Source of the DNA: WJMT01 sp964624145
GTDB lineage: Bacteria > Acidobacteriota > Aminicenantia > Aminicenantales > Aminicenantaceae
Direction: 5' to 3'
NCBI GenBank assembly: GCA_964624145.1
Contig: CAZUXT010000002.1
Span: 1 to 64,000, forward strand
Length of the DNA: 64,000 nucleotides
Shown here: positions 25,549 through 34,567 of the stretch, piece after piece
Layout: each line of letters opens with the position of its first letter
Numbering within the stretch: position 1 is the stretch's first letter
The notes under the pieces: model-generated
What the model saw: the letters and a program-made list of their open reading frames with translations, nothing else
Database searches by the model: none
What the model was told of the DNA's origin: nothing
Program-made: the position numbers and the translations under genes

Positions 25549-26562
25549 TTAAGCTTTAGCTCCTGTCAACGCTTTTTTGTGCGTATCCAGTCTTTCAAGT
25601 ATTTTTTCCTGAACTTTGCCTTTCACATAATCCCTTGCAAGCCTTACGGCATTTTTGATGGCAACGGGATTAGACCGTCCATGACCTATAATACAGACTC
25701 CATTGACTCCCAGAAGATACGCTCCTCCGTATTCCGCATAATCCATCTTTTTATACACCTTTTTCAGATGCCTTTTCATGAGAAAAAATCCGACCTTCAC
25801 AAATATATTTTTCATTATTTCTATGCGGGCCATGCGTGCAAAGTTAGATACGACCCCTTCGCTTGTCTTTAAAGCAATATTGCCGGTAAATCCGTCACTC
25901 ACAATCACATCAGCTTTCCCTGAATAAATATCTTTCCCCTCTACATTACCAATGAAATTCAGTGAAGAAGAACTCAGCTTCTTATTGACTTCCCGTGTCA
26001 GGTTGTTTCCTTTATTTCCCTCCTCACCAATGCTCATTAGAGCAATTCTGGGATTATCGATTCCCATGACCGCCTTCATAAAAACTTCCCCCATCAATGC
26101 AAACTGGACCAAGTGACTCGCACTGCAGTTTGCATTGGCTCCCACATCAGTAAGAAGGGTCATCCCTTCTAAAGTGGGAACAAGCAGGGCCAAAGCCGGC
26201 CTTTCCACTCCATCCAGGGCTCCTAATTCCTTCCTTGATAAATAAACCACTGCCCCGGTATTCCCTATGCTGACAAAGGCGTCTGCTTTTTCTTCCTTCA
26301 CGAGATTCAGCCCCACAAGTATGGAAGACTTGCTTTTTTTCCGGAAAGAAAGCAGCCCTTCTCCCATCCCAATGGATTCGGATGCATTGACAATTGTGAC
26401 GTCCGCCAGTCCGTTGCCTGCGTTTCTCAGTTCTTTTTTAATGATATCTTCCGCTCCAACCAGAAGAATCCCCACGTTATATTCACGGGCCGCACTCACA
26501 GCTCCCTGCACTGCTATTCCGGGGCCGTAATCTCCACCCATGATGTCTACCGCAATCCTCAT
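25549..26562 (-). CDS. plsX: Phosphate acyltransferase PlsX
   Basis: A 337-residue enzyme making acyl-phosphate from acyl-ACP, the first step toward phospholipids with PlsY. The N-terminus (RIAVDIMGGDYGP) and VSDGFTGNIALK are characteristic. The ATG at 26560-26562 is chosen because GGAGG sits four bases before it; a TTG codon just upstream is less likely. It lies between rpmF and fabG, the order found in many bacteria. Peripheral on the inner membrane. Confidence 0.95.
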   Translation of the reverse strand: MRIAVDIMGGDYGPGIAVQGAVSAAREYNVGILLVGAEDIIKKELRNAGNGLADVTIVNASESIGMGEGLLSFRKKSKSSILVGLNLVKEEKADAFVSIGNTGAVVYLSRKELGALDGVERPALALLVPTLEGMTLLTDVGANANCSASHLVQFALMGEVFMKAVMGIDNPRIALMSIGEEGNKGNNLTREVNKKLSSSSLNFIGNVEGKDIYSGKADVIVSDGFTGNIALKTSEGVVSNFARMARIEIMKNIFVKVGFFLMKRHLKKVYKKMDYAEYGGAYLLGVNGVCIIGHGRSNPVAIKNAVRLARDYVKGKVQEKILERLDTHKKALTGAKA

Positions 26563-26576
26563 CAATCCTCCCGCCG

Positions 26577-26759
26577 TTACTCCTCAGCTCCTTCGATCAC
26601 CTGGCGTTCTTTATAGTATCCGCAGTCAGGACAGGCTCTGTGAGGCATCTTTGGATTTCCGCAGTTAGGGCATAATGAGAGAGACGGCACTTTAAGGGCA
26701 TGGTGAGCCCTTCTTTTGTTTTTTCTTGAATGTGAATGTCTTCTTTTTGGATTAGCCAT
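26577..26759 (-). CDS. rpmF: 50S ribosomal protein L32
   Basis: A 60-residue basic protein (ANPKRRHSHSRKNKRRAHHA) with a four-Cys zinc ribbon: CPNCG and CPDCG. Length and sequence are typical of L32. The start codon directly follows the stop of the DUF177 gene upstream, and the pair plus plsX is a conserved cluster across bacteria. Confidence 0.96.
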   Translation of the reverse strand: MANPKRRHSHSRKNKRRAHHALKVPSLSLCPNCGNPKMPHRACPDCGYYKERQVIEGAEE

Positions 26760-27278
26760 TTATCTATTATCTTTCAAAAATATTTTTAACTTTTCAAATA
26801 TGGGATCATTTTTGCTCAAATCACAGGAACAGCCTTCCTCCTTTATATTTTTCCCGCAAACAGGACAAATCCCGGGACAATCCTCGGAACATAAAGGCCG
26901 GGCAGGGAAAGTCAGATTCAACTGTTCCAGTATGATCTTTCTTAAGTTGAATTCTCTATTATAATAAAAATTCTTCAGCAGATCCTCTGTTCCCAGCTGT
27001 TCCTTTTCTTCTTCCAGCTCCTCAGGCAAATAAGCCAGGTCAAAATGAGAATCAATAGGAAGTTCAAACGGAGAAAGGCAGCGGCAGCAGATGAGACTCA
27101 TGGTGGTTTTTATTCTTCCCTTTAATAATATTTCATCACCTGTCCTTTTCAGGGTGACTTCCGTATGAACAGGTTCAAGAAACACAGCCTCTTCCTCAAC
27201 CAATTCAGAATTAAAAAATTCAAAATCTCTGTTTATCACGAGTCCTTCAGGCGGAAGCCTGTCAATATCAATAATCAT
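26760..27278 (-). CDS. DUF177 / YceD-family protein
   Basis: A 172-residue protein of the YceD/DUF177 family, linked to 23S rRNA accumulation in known species and usually encoded just before rpmF, as here. The central pattern LICCRCLSPFELPID is the family core. The C-terminus has a Cys cluster (CSEDCPGICPVCG) that suggests a zinc site, common in the longer members. The ATG at 27276-27278 is preferred over an upstream TTG, because the TTG lies only a few bases past the expected transcription start of the promoter at 27308-27335. Confidence 0.85.
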   Translation of the reverse strand: MIIDIDRLPPEGLVINRDFEFFNSELVEEEAVFLEPVHTEVTLKRTGDEILLKGRIKTTMSLICCRCLSPFELPIDSHFDLAYLPEELEEEKEQLGTEDLLKNFYYNREFNLRKIILEQLNLTFPARPLCSEDCPGICPVCGKNIKEEGCSCDLSKNDPIFEKLKIFLKDNR

Positions 27279-27307
27279 TATACAATTTCCCAAAAAAAAG
27301 TTATCCT

Positions 27308-27335
27308 ATTATAACATTTCACCTTTCTTTGTCAA
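27308..27335 (-). promoter_or_regulatory. Near-consensus promoter of the DUF177-rpmF-plsX-fab operon
   Basis: On the minus strand a perfect TTGACA (27330-27335), a 16-base spacer and a perfect TATAAT (27308-27313) lie about 30 bases before the ATG at 27278. It drives DUF177, rpmF, plsX, fabG, acpP and probably fabF. Confidence 0.8.
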
Positions 27336-27360
27336 TAATGATAAACAGGGGGGAAAGTGC

Positions 27361-27388
27361 TTGAAATTACAGCCCATCGATGTATAAT
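27361..27388 (+). promoter_or_regulatory. Promoter of the 27411 gene (and perhaps polA)
   Basis: TTGAAA (27361-27366), a 16-base spacer and a perfect TATAAT (27383-27388) lie 22 bases before the ATG at 27411. It is back to back with the minus-strand promoter at 27308-27335; the two -35 boxes are 25 bases apart. Confidence 0.65.
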
Positions 27389-27410
27389 ATATTCACCAAA
27401 ATAGTGCAAA

Positions 27411-27662
27411 ATGGCCGGACTAAACACAGACATCAAACGAAACAAAGTCAATTATCACGTCCAAACAGAAGACAAAGGACAGGGAATCAATTATGTGGAG
27501 ACCGTTGTCTACAAATCCGGGAAAGTCCTCTTCTCACAAAAATCATCCTATGCATCCTTTTTAAACCAACCGGATCTCAAACAGAAAATACAAGAGCTCA
27601 TAAAGAAGCAGCATGAAGAATGCCTCAAAGAAGTATCGGCCGGAAAGTTCGATCTTCTTTGA
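27411..27662 (+). CDS. Small conserved protein of unknown function
   Basis: An 83-residue protein: a beta-rich N-terminal part (NYHVQTEDKGQGINYVETVVY, written here in parts as NYHVQTEDKG and NYVETVVYKSG) and a C-terminal helix (LKQKIQELIKKQHEECLKEV). The pattern of a strand pair followed by an Arg/Lys-rich helix is shared by small proteins of unknown role in several bacterial phyla. No signal peptide or membrane segment. It has its own promoter and only a weak ribosome site; polA follows 42 bases later on the same strand, so they may be co-transcribed. Confidence 0.7.
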   Translation: MAGLNTDIKRNKVNYHVQTEDKGQGINYVETVVYKSGKVLFSQKSSYASFLNQPDLKQKIQELIKKQHEECLKEVSAGKFDLL

Positions 27663-27704
27663 TTCCTTGCTAACTCCCGACTTTATCATTTAAAATATCC
27701 TTAA

Positions 27705-30374
27705 ATGGACAAAATTTTTCTCATTGACGGAAATTCTCTTCTCTACCGTTCTTATTATGCCATCCGCAATCTTTCGAATTCCAAAGGATTTGCCACAAAT
27801 GCCATATATGGATTCATCCAGACGATCCGCAGGCTCATGGAAAAAGAAAATCCCAAATATTTGGGTATAGCTTTTGACTCCAAGGGGCCTACTTTCCGCC
27901 ATGAAATCTTTCCTGATTACAAAGCTCATAGAAAACCCATGCCCGAAGACCTCGTCCCTCAACTGCCTGTGTTAAAAAAACTCCTTAAAGCATTCCATAT
28001 CAAGGTGTTTGAAAAACAGGGATTTGAAGGAGATGATATCCTGGCTTCCTTAGCTAAAAAAGCGTGCAAAAGCAACGTTCTGGCCGTAATTGTGACCAAT
28101 GACAAGGACCTCTACCAGGTCGTCAGTGACTCTGTGATGGTTTACAATGTCGCCAAAGAATCATATATGGACAAAAAAGCCGTTGAAGAGAGTATCGGCG
28201 TTCCCCCGTCGAAAGTCAAAGACCTACTCTCGCTCTGGGGAGATCCCACAGACAACATTCCAGGGGTCAAGGGAGTCGGAGCGAAAACAGCAAAAAAACT
28301 TCTTCTAACCTACGGATCTGTAGACAATCTTATCAACGATCCTGAAAAGATAAAAAACCCGAGGCTAAAAGAAAAAATAAAAAACGGCAGAGAGGATATC
28401 GATTTAAGCCGCAAACTAGTATCCATAAACACGGATATGCCCCTTGAATTCAATTTGAATGATTTCACTCTTACTGACCCGGATTATGAGGAATTGATAC
28501 CCATTCTCGAGGAACTTGAATTTTCAAAACTTCTTTCTGATTATTTGGGTAAGGTCAATGAATCCAAAAAAAACTACTCTCTTATTGTCAACGAGCAGGC
28601 CCTGGATGACCTGATCTCTCGAATAATCAAATCGAAAAAAGTGTCTATTGACACGGAAACCAACAGCCCTAATCCCACAGAGGCAGACCTGGTCGGCATT
28701 TCTTTCTCTATAAAACCCCATCAAGCCTCTTATCTGCCCCTGAGGCATGACTACCCGGGAGCTCCCAAACAGCTTCCCGTAAAAAAAGCTCTGAACCGGC
28801 TGAATGAAATCTTCTTAAATCCTGACATAAAAAAAATCGGCCAAAATATCAAATATGACTGTATCGTACTCAAAAGAGAAGGGGCGCCGCTCAAAGGAAT
28901 AGACATAGACACCATGATCCTATCCTATCTGTGCGAACCGAACCTGGGAAAGCACAACCTGGATTCGCTCGCCTTGAAATACCTCCACGTAAAAACAACT
29001 CCCTATGAAGAAATAGCAGGCAAAGGGAAAGACGAGGTTACATTAGACAAAGTGGACATCAACAGAGTGATGCCCTATGCATGTGAAGATGCTGATATAG
29101 CGCTTCAACTGAGCTCTGTTCTGATGGAAAAAGTCAGAGAAAAAAAGCTCACCCGTTTGTATCGTGACATAGAACAGCCCTTAATAGATGTGCTGACTGA
29201 TATGGAGATATGGGGAATCACAGTCGATCCCGAAGTGCTCAAAACACTATCCGAGGAGCTTGAAGAAAGCATAATCCGCTTAGAGAAAAAAATACATGAA
29301 CAGTGCGGCGAAAAATTCAATATCAACTCTCCCAAGCAGCTGGGAGAAGTCCTTTTTGAGAGACTCGGCCTTCCTTCCTCAAAAAAGACAAAAAAAACAG
29401 GCCGTTTCTCTACGAGCTTCGGTGTTCTGGAAAATCTCTCATCCCAATATCCTGTTGTCAAAGAAATCCTTGAATACCGGCAGCTCTCCAAGCTCAAATC
29501 TACTTATGCTGACGCTTTGCCAAAACTCATAAACAAGACGTCAGGGCGGATCCACACTTCCTATAACCAGACTATCGCCTCAACCGGAAGACTTTCCTCC
29601 AGTTATCCCAATCTGCAAAACATTCCCATACGGGGAGAATGGGGCGCCCGTTTTCGCCGAGCCTTCATACCCTCCCCAGGCCATCTTTTTCTTTCAGCAG
29701 ATTACTCTCAGATAGAGCTGAGAGTTCTGGCTCATCTGTCTGAAGACCCGGAGCTTATCAAAACTTTTGAAAACGACCGGGACGTTCACAAAGAAACAGC
29801 TGATAAGGTTTTTGGGTTAGAAGCCTCCCTTTTTCTCGATGAATTCCGGAGAAGAGCCAAAATAATCAATTTCAGTATTATTTACGGCACCTCCCCTTTT
29901 TCACTCGCCAAACAGCTGGAAACATCCACTTCAGAGGCCAAAAAATTCATTGATCTTTATTTTGAAAGATATCCTAAGGTCATGGCTTTCCAGGAGACCT
30001 GTGTCAAAGAGGCTGCAGAAAAAGGCTATTCGGAAACCTTGTTTGGGAGAAAAAGGCCCATCCCGGAACTAAAAAGCAAGAACAAGACCATCCAGCAAGC
30101 CGGACGAAGGATTGCATTAAATACCCCTATACAGGGAACCGCTGCAGACCTAATGAAAAAGGCCATGAGAGACATATGGGAAGAAATAAGAAAGAACAAC
30201 CTGACCTCCAAGGTCATTCTCCAGGTTCATGACGAACTGGTGTTTGAAGTGCCGGACGCTGAACAGAAGCAGATGGAACAAATCGCCAAAGAAAAAATGG
30301 AAAATGTCCTCCCTTTAAAAGTCCCTCTCAAGGTTCATCTTGGCTGGGGCGTGAATTGGGCTGAAGCCAAATAA
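27705..30374 (+). CDS. polA: DNA polymerase I
   Basis: An 889-residue three-domain polymerase for repair and Okazaki-fragment processing. It has a 5'-3' exonuclease/flap domain (residues 1-290, with GVGAKTAKKLL), a 3'-5' proofreading domain with an intact DTETN, GQNIKYD and YACEDAD set, and the polymerase domain: SADYSQIELRVLAHLS (motif A), RRRAKIINFSIIYG (O helix) and LQVHDELVFEVP (motif C). In the O helix the usual N-F-G is N-F-S. The ribosome site before the ATG is weak. It converges with the GNAT gene, with 11 bases between stops. Confidence 0.97.
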   Translation: MDKIFLIDGNSLLYRSYYAIRNLSNSKGFATNAIYGFIQTIRRLMEKENPKYLGIAFDSKGPTFRHEIFPDYKAHRKPMPEDLVPQLPVLKKLLKAFHIKVFEKQGFEGDDILASLAKKACKSNVLAVIVTNDKDLYQVVSDSVMVYNVAKESYMDKKAVEESIGVPPSKVKDLLSLWGDPTDNIPGVKGVGAKTAKKLLLTYGSVDNLINDPEKIKNPRLKEKIKNGREDIDLSRKLVSINTDMPLEFNLNDFTLTDPDYEELIPILEELEFSKLLSDYLGKVNESKKNYSLIVNEQALDDLISRIIKSKKVSIDTETNSPNPTEADLVGISFSIKPHQASYLPLRHDYPGAPKQLPVKKALNRLNEIFLNPDIKKIGQNIKYDCIVLKREGAPLKGIDIDTMILSYLCEPNLGKHNLDSLALKYLHVKTTPYEEIAGKGKDEVTLDKVDINRVMPYACEDADIALQLSSVLMEKVREKKLTRLYRDIEQPLIDVLTDMEIWGITVDPEVLKTLSEELEESIIRLEKKIHEQCGEKFNINSPKQLGEVLFERLGLPSSKKTKKTGRFSTSFGVLENLSSQYPVVKEILEYRQLSKLKSTYADALPKLINKTSGRIHTSYNQTIASTGRLSSSYPNLQNIPIRGEWGARFRRAFIPSPGHLFLSADYSQIELRVLAHLSEDPELIKTFENDRDVHKETADKVFGLEASLFLDEFRRRAKIINFSIIYGTSPFSLAKQLETSTSEAKKFIDLYFERYPKVMAFQETCVKEAAEKGYSETLFGRKRPIPELKSKNKTIQQAGRRIALNTPIQGTAADLMKKAMRDIWEEIRKNNLTSKVILQVHDELVFEVPDAEQKQMEQIAKEKMENVLPLKVPLKVHLGWGVNWAEAK

Positions 30375-30385
30375 CCAGGATCACA

Positions 30386-31510
30386 TTAGAGGTTTTTTTG
30401 GTAAATCCTGTACTTTTTATAAATCTGGCCTCCCACCCTTTCCATCTCAGCCCGGACTTTTACATTGGACTCCATTTCATGATGGGTGTCCATGACTTCC
30501 ATTCCCGCATCATGGGCGCTCATCAACATATTGATCGCCATCAGGGCATCGAGCCCGCGCCCCCTGTACTCTTCCTTTATGCCACCCAGGAGGAGGTCAA
30601 GCTGCTTTGTTTTCTTGATTTCCCTCATAATTTTTATAAGTCCAAAAGGGAAAAGCCGTCCTTTAGCCTTCCTGATTCCTACGGCTAGGTTGGGCATGCC
30701 AATGACAAAGGCTACCAGCTCATCATTATGCAAAACGCCTTTTACAAATCTGGGGTCAAGAAGAGGAAGATATCTTTTTGCCAGGTCCTGCATCTCATCC
30801 TCTCCTAACGGGCTATAACCGTAGATATCGGTTGTTGTGTAGCATTCATTCATCAAACTCAAAAAAGGTTTAACCCAGGGTTTCAATTCCTTTGTTTTTT
30901 TAAACTCCAGTATCTTAAATCCTCCTCTCCGTTCCAGCCTTTTGCGTATCCTTTTATAAAACTCTGGAATCTCATCGGGGACATCGATCTTATAGACAAC
31001 GTAGTCTATGTCTTTTTCATACTCCTGCTCTTCTATTAAAGAAGGCATCCATTCGAAATTGTAGTAATTGGGCACTGTGGCTGCGCTGTCAAATCCTTCA
31101 ATGAGAAATCCTTCCGGGTCTTGATCCGTAAATCCGTAAGGGCCTATGACCTTCTTCATCCCATGTTCCCGGGCCCAGTTTTCAATATAACTCAACAGGG
31201 CTTTAACGACTTCTTTGTCCTTCCAGCTCTCCAGGTACCCGAATCTTGCGGTTTTCTCCTTTCTGAATTCATTGTAACGCTGATTGATAATGCCCATTAT
31301 CCGACCCGCGCATTTATTATCTTTATAGGCAAGGCACAGAACCGTATCACAGTAAGAAAAGGCTTTATTCTTTTCAGGAGAAAAATACTTCCACTCATCC
31401 ATATAAAGGGGAGGGACCCAGTTTTCATGTCCCTTGTGGATCTTTTCAGCAAGGTATATAAATCTTCTTAAATCCTTTTTTTCCTTGACTTCCTTGATCT
31501 CTATTCCCAT
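30386..31510 (-). CDS. GNAT-like acetyltransferase-family protein
   Basis: A 374-residue protein built of two GNAT-like folds. The N-terminal half begins with EIKEVKEKKDLRRFIYL and includes the CAGRIMGIINQRYNE strand and KVIGPYGFTDQDPEGFLIEGF. The C-terminal half holds the acetyl-CoA loop-like EEYRGRGLDALM near residues 315-326. Substrate unknown; some homologues are annotated only as hypothetical. No signal peptide. It is a single-gene unit converging with polA and diverging from rnfC. Confidence 0.75.
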   Translation of the reverse strand: MGIEIKEVKEKKDLRRFIYLAEKIHKGHENWVPPLYMDEWKYFSPEKNKAFSYCDTVLCLAYKDNKCAGRIMGIINQRYNEFRKEKTARFGYLESWKDKEVVKALLSYIENWAREHGMKKVIGPYGFTDQDPEGFLIEGFDSAATVPNYYNFEWMPSLIEEQEYEKDIDYVVYKIDVPDEIPEFYKRIRKRLERRGGFKILEFKKTKELKPWVKPFLSLMNECYTTTDIYGYSPLGEDEMQDLAKRYLPLLDPRFVKGVLHNDELVAFVIGMPNLAVGIRKAKGRLFPFGLIKIMREIKKTKQLDLLLGGIKEEYRGRGLDALMAINMLMSAHDAGMEVMDTHHEMESNVKVRAEMERVGGQIYKKYRIYQKNL

Positions 31511-31610
31511 TTTTATCCCTTCCTCGTCCTGGTTTTTTTCCCCTTATTATACAACAATCCCGTATTTTGCAAAGCAAAAAACTGCCTCTTAAAGCCTTTT
31601 ATATTTTCTG

Positions 31611-31640
31611 TTGACAAGCCTGACTAATAATTAATACACT
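31611..31640 (+). promoter_or_regulatory. Candidate promoter of the rnf operon
   Basis: A perfect TTGACA (31611-31616), an 18-base spacer and TACACT (31635-31640) lie 29 bases before the rnfC ATG at 31669. Confidence 0.55.
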
Positions 31641-31668
31641 TTATAGTCAAATTTAAACAGAGAATGTT

Positions 31669-32988
31669 ATGAGAAAAAAGACTTTTCCCCGCGGCACCCA
31701 TCCACCTGAATATAAGAACTATACAGAAGAGCAGAAACTTGAGAAACTGGAACCGCCTGAAAAGGTATTCATCCCTCTCAATCAACACTTCGGAAAGCCG
31801 GCTGACCCGCTTGTCACAAAGGGAGAGGAGGTGCTCCTCGGACAGAAAATCGGAGACAGTGACGAGCTGTTCTCCGCGGCTGTCCATTCCAGCGTTTCAG
31901 GAAAAGTCCTGTTTATCAAAGAACACCCCCATCCGCTCGGCTCTCCTGTTCAGACCGTCATCATCGCTAATGACGGAAAGGACACGCCTTATCCGGACAT
32001 GAAAGGGGCCAAAGACCCTTTTTCACTCAAACCTGAAGACATCCGCAGAAAAGTGAGAGAAGCGGGAATCGTGGGCATGGGCGGGGCTGCGTTTCCCACC
32101 GCTGTCAAGCTCTCTCCCCCTAAAGGGAAACCTATTGACACGGTTATCATAAACGGATGTGAATGCGAACCCATACTGACCTCTGATTACAGACTGATGC
32201 TTGAGTATACCGAGGATATTATAAACGGAGCGGAACTGGTCCGGGCGGCAGCAGAAGCCAAGAGGGTTATCATCGGGATCGAAGACAATAAACGAGATGT
32301 CTTCGAACTTTTCAAACAAAAAATGAACGGTTTCCCCGGAGAAGCCGCTCTCTTAAAGACCAAATATCCGCAGGGAGCGGAAAAGAATCTTATCTATGCC
32401 CTGCTGAAGCGTGAAGTCCCCAGAGGAGGCCTTCCTTTTGATGTGGGAGTGGTGGTACAGAATGTGGGAACCGCCAAAGCCGTTTGGGATGCCGTATCCT
32501 CCGGCACACCCCTCTATGAAAGAGCGGTGACTCTTTCCGGCCCCGGATTAAAAGAGAACAAAAATCTGCTCATCCGCATCGGCACTCCTTTTAAACATGC
32601 TGTTGAATACTGTGGCGGCTTAAAAGAGGGAGCGAACATGCTCGTTATGGGAGGCCCTATGATGGGCCTTGCCCAATGGGACCTTGACACTCCTGTCATA
32701 AAAGGGACATCAGGGCTCATTGCATGGGAAGAAGAAGCTTTTCCTGAGGAATTTCCGTGCATAAGCTGCGGGCGCTGTGTGAGCCACTGCCCAATGGGAC
32801 TTGTGCCCACCCGGTTGATGGATTATTCAAGGCACGGATTTTACGAAGATGCAGAAAAATGGGGCGTTCTTGACTGTGTGGAGTGCGGCTGCTGCCAGTA
32901 TGTGTGCCCGGCTAAAATTCCCCTGGTCCACTGGATCCGGCTAGGCAAGAACGCTGTCACAAGTATGAAACGAAAAAAGAAAAGCTGA
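31669..32988 (+). CDS. rnfC: Rnf complex subunit C
   Basis: A 439-residue peripheral subunit that accepts electrons from, or gives them to, NAD(H). It has a biotinyl-lipoyl-like start (PLVTKGEEVLLGQ), the NADH/FMN region GIVGMGGAAFPTAVKL, a SLBB domain, and two 4Fe-4S motifs: CISCGRCVSHCP and CVECGCCQYVCP. It is the first gene of rnfCDGEAB, an ion-pumping ferredoxin:NAD+ oxidoreductase in the inner membrane. The ribosome site (AGAGA) is weak. One base overlaps rnfD. Confidence 0.96.
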   Translation: MRKKTFPRGTHPPEYKNYTEEQKLEKLEPPEKVFIPLNQHFGKPADPLVTKGEEVLLGQKIGDSDELFSAAVHSSVSGKVLFIKEHPHPLGSPVQTVIIANDGKDTPYPDMKGAKDPFSLKPEDIRRKVREAGIVGMGGAAFPTAVKLSPPKGKPIDTVIINGCECEPILTSDYRLMLEYTEDIINGAELVRAAAEAKRVIIGIEDNKRDVFELFKQKMNGFPGEAALLKTKYPQGAEKNLIYALLKREVPRGGLPFDVGVVVQNVGTAKAVWDAVSSGTPLYERAVTLSGPGLKENKNLLIRIGTPFKHAVEYCGGLKEGANMLVMGGPMMGLAQWDLDTPVIKGTSGLIAWEEEAFPEEFPCISCGRCVSHCPMGLVPTRLMDYSRHGFYEDAEKWGVLDCVECGCCQYVCPAKIPLVHWIRLGKNAVTSMKRKKKS

Positions 32989-33965
32989 TGAAAGAAAACA
33001 CTTTCATTCTAAAGTCATCCCCTCATTTCAGAGACAAAGACTCTGTATCAAAAATAATGTATGCGGTTGTCATAAGCCTCATTCCAGCAGTTGCTGCCTC
33101 CATATACTTTTTCAGGCTGAAAGCTGTTCTCATCTATGTCACCTGTGTAGCCACCTGCCTTGTCACAGAAGCGGTTTTTCTTAAAGTCAGGAAAAAAGAT
33201 GTCCGTTCTTTATGGGACGGTTCGGCCATCATCACAGGGCTGCTTTTGGCTATGACTCTTCCCCCTTCCCTTTCTCTGGATCTGGTGATCATCGGCTCTG
33301 TTATGGCTATCGCTCTCGGCAAACAGGTATTCGGGGGGCTGGGTTACAACGTGTTCAACCCTGCTCTGGTCGGACGGGCGTTTCTGCAGATCGCTTTTCC
33401 CGTGGCCATGACCACCTGGGTACCTCCGGCAACCCTTCAGGTAAACACAGCCACATTTGCCACCCCGCTGGGGAATCTCAAATTTCTGGCATCCATAACA
33501 GAAGGCTCTCTGACACCCCTCAAAGACCTTTTCTGGGGGAATGTCGGGGGCTGTTTGGGCGAAACATCAGCCATAGCCCTTCTTTTAGGGGCCCTCTTCC
33601 TGCTCTTCCGGAAAGTCATTGACTGGCGGATTCCTGCGGGGATAATCAGCGCCCTGGTCGTTTTTACAGGCCTTTTCTGGATAACAAGCCCGGACAAATA
33701 CACACATCCTCTGTTTCATGTTTTGGCCGGAGGATTCCTGATAGGAGCCTTTTTTATGGCTACAGATATGGTCACTTCGCCCATAACTCCCGTAGGAGCT
33801 TGGATCTATGCGCTGGGGATAGGTTTTCTCATCGGGCTTATAAGATTGTTCGGCGGGTTCCCTGAAGGCGTTATGTTTTCCATTCTTTTCATGAATACAT
33901 TCGTTCCTCTTATCAATAGGTACACACGTCCTCGGATCCTGGGAAAAAGGAGAAGCCAGACATGA
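32988..33965 (+). CDS. rnfD: Rnf complex subunit D
   Basis: A 325-residue integral membrane subunit with about nine or ten hydrophobic helices. It includes LGYNVFNPALVGRAFLQIAF, typical of RnfD/NqrB. Family members carry FMN covalently bound to the Thr of an S-G-A-T-P-type motif. Here the equivalent is TFATPLG (T159), so the Thr, Pro and Leu are kept but the Gly is a Phe. ATGA overlap with rnfG. Confidence 0.95.
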   Translation: MKENTFILKSSPHFRDKDSVSKIMYAVVISLIPAVAASIYFFRLKAVLIYVTCVATCLVTEAVFLKVRKKDVRSLWDGSAIITGLLLAMTLPPSLSLDLVIIGSVMAIALGKQVFGGLGYNVFNPALVGRAFLQIAFPVAMTTWVPPATLQVNTATFATPLGNLKFLASITEGSLTPLKDLFWGNVGGCLGETSAIALLLGALFLLFRKVIDWRIPAGIISALVVFTGLFWITSPDKYTHPLFHVLAGGFLIGAFFMATDMVTSPITPVGAWIYALGIGFLIGLIRLFGGFPEGVMFSILFMNTFVPLINRYTRPRILGKRRSQT

Positions 33966-34567
33966 GCCTTTCTGCCAGAATGATCGTTGTGCTCACTGTC
34001 GTGGGGCTGATCTCCGGAAGCTTTCTTTCCGTGGTAGGTCTTCTGACCAAAGAGAGGATTGCCATGAACCAGCAGCAGGAAATACAAAATGCCATCAGCG
34101 AGGTCCTCCCTGCCACAAAGACCAGCCACAAAGTCTTTGAAGACGGATCTCTGACCATTTATGAAAGCAGGGATGAAAACGATAATCCGGTAGGATTTGC
34201 GGTTTATACATCAGGCACTGGATTTCAGGATATCATCACGCTGATGTATGGGATCGATCCTTCCTTTTCAAAAATAAAAGCTTTGACCATTCTGGAACAG
34301 AAAGAAACCCCCGGCCTGGGAGCCAAGATCACTGACGAATCCTCCTTCCTCAGATACTGGGCAGGCAGAAACTGCGAACAGCCGCTGTCTCTGAGAAAGC
34401 CGGCCGTGGAATCACCTGAGGACCTGGCTCCCTCTGAGGTCAATGCCATAACAGGCGCTACGATCTCGTCAGAAAAAGTTCTCGATATCGTCAATCTTTC
34501 CCTTGAACGATTGAAAGAAATAAAACAAAAGGGCCAACTCTCTAGTGAGGAAAAAAATGCCACTTAA
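33962..34567 (+). CDS. rnfG: Rnf complex subunit G
   Basis: A 201-residue subunit with one N-terminal membrane helix (residues 8-28) and a periplasmic FMN-binding domain. The flavin attachment motif is intact: TGATIS (T164 to S169), with FMN expected on T167 through a phosphoester bond made by ApbE. ApbE is encoded in this window at 43453-44379. Its end overlaps the rnfE start by 11 bases. Confidence 0.95.
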   Translation: MSLSARMIVVLTVVGLISGSFLSVVGLLTKERIAMNQQQEIQNAISEVLPATKTSHKVFEDGSLTIYESRDENDNPVGFAVYTSGTGFQDIITLMYGIDPSFSKIKALTILEQKETPGLGAKITDESSFLRYWAGRNCEQPLSLRKPAVESPEDLAPSEVNAITGATISSEKVLDIVNLSLERLKEIKQKGQLSSEEKNAT

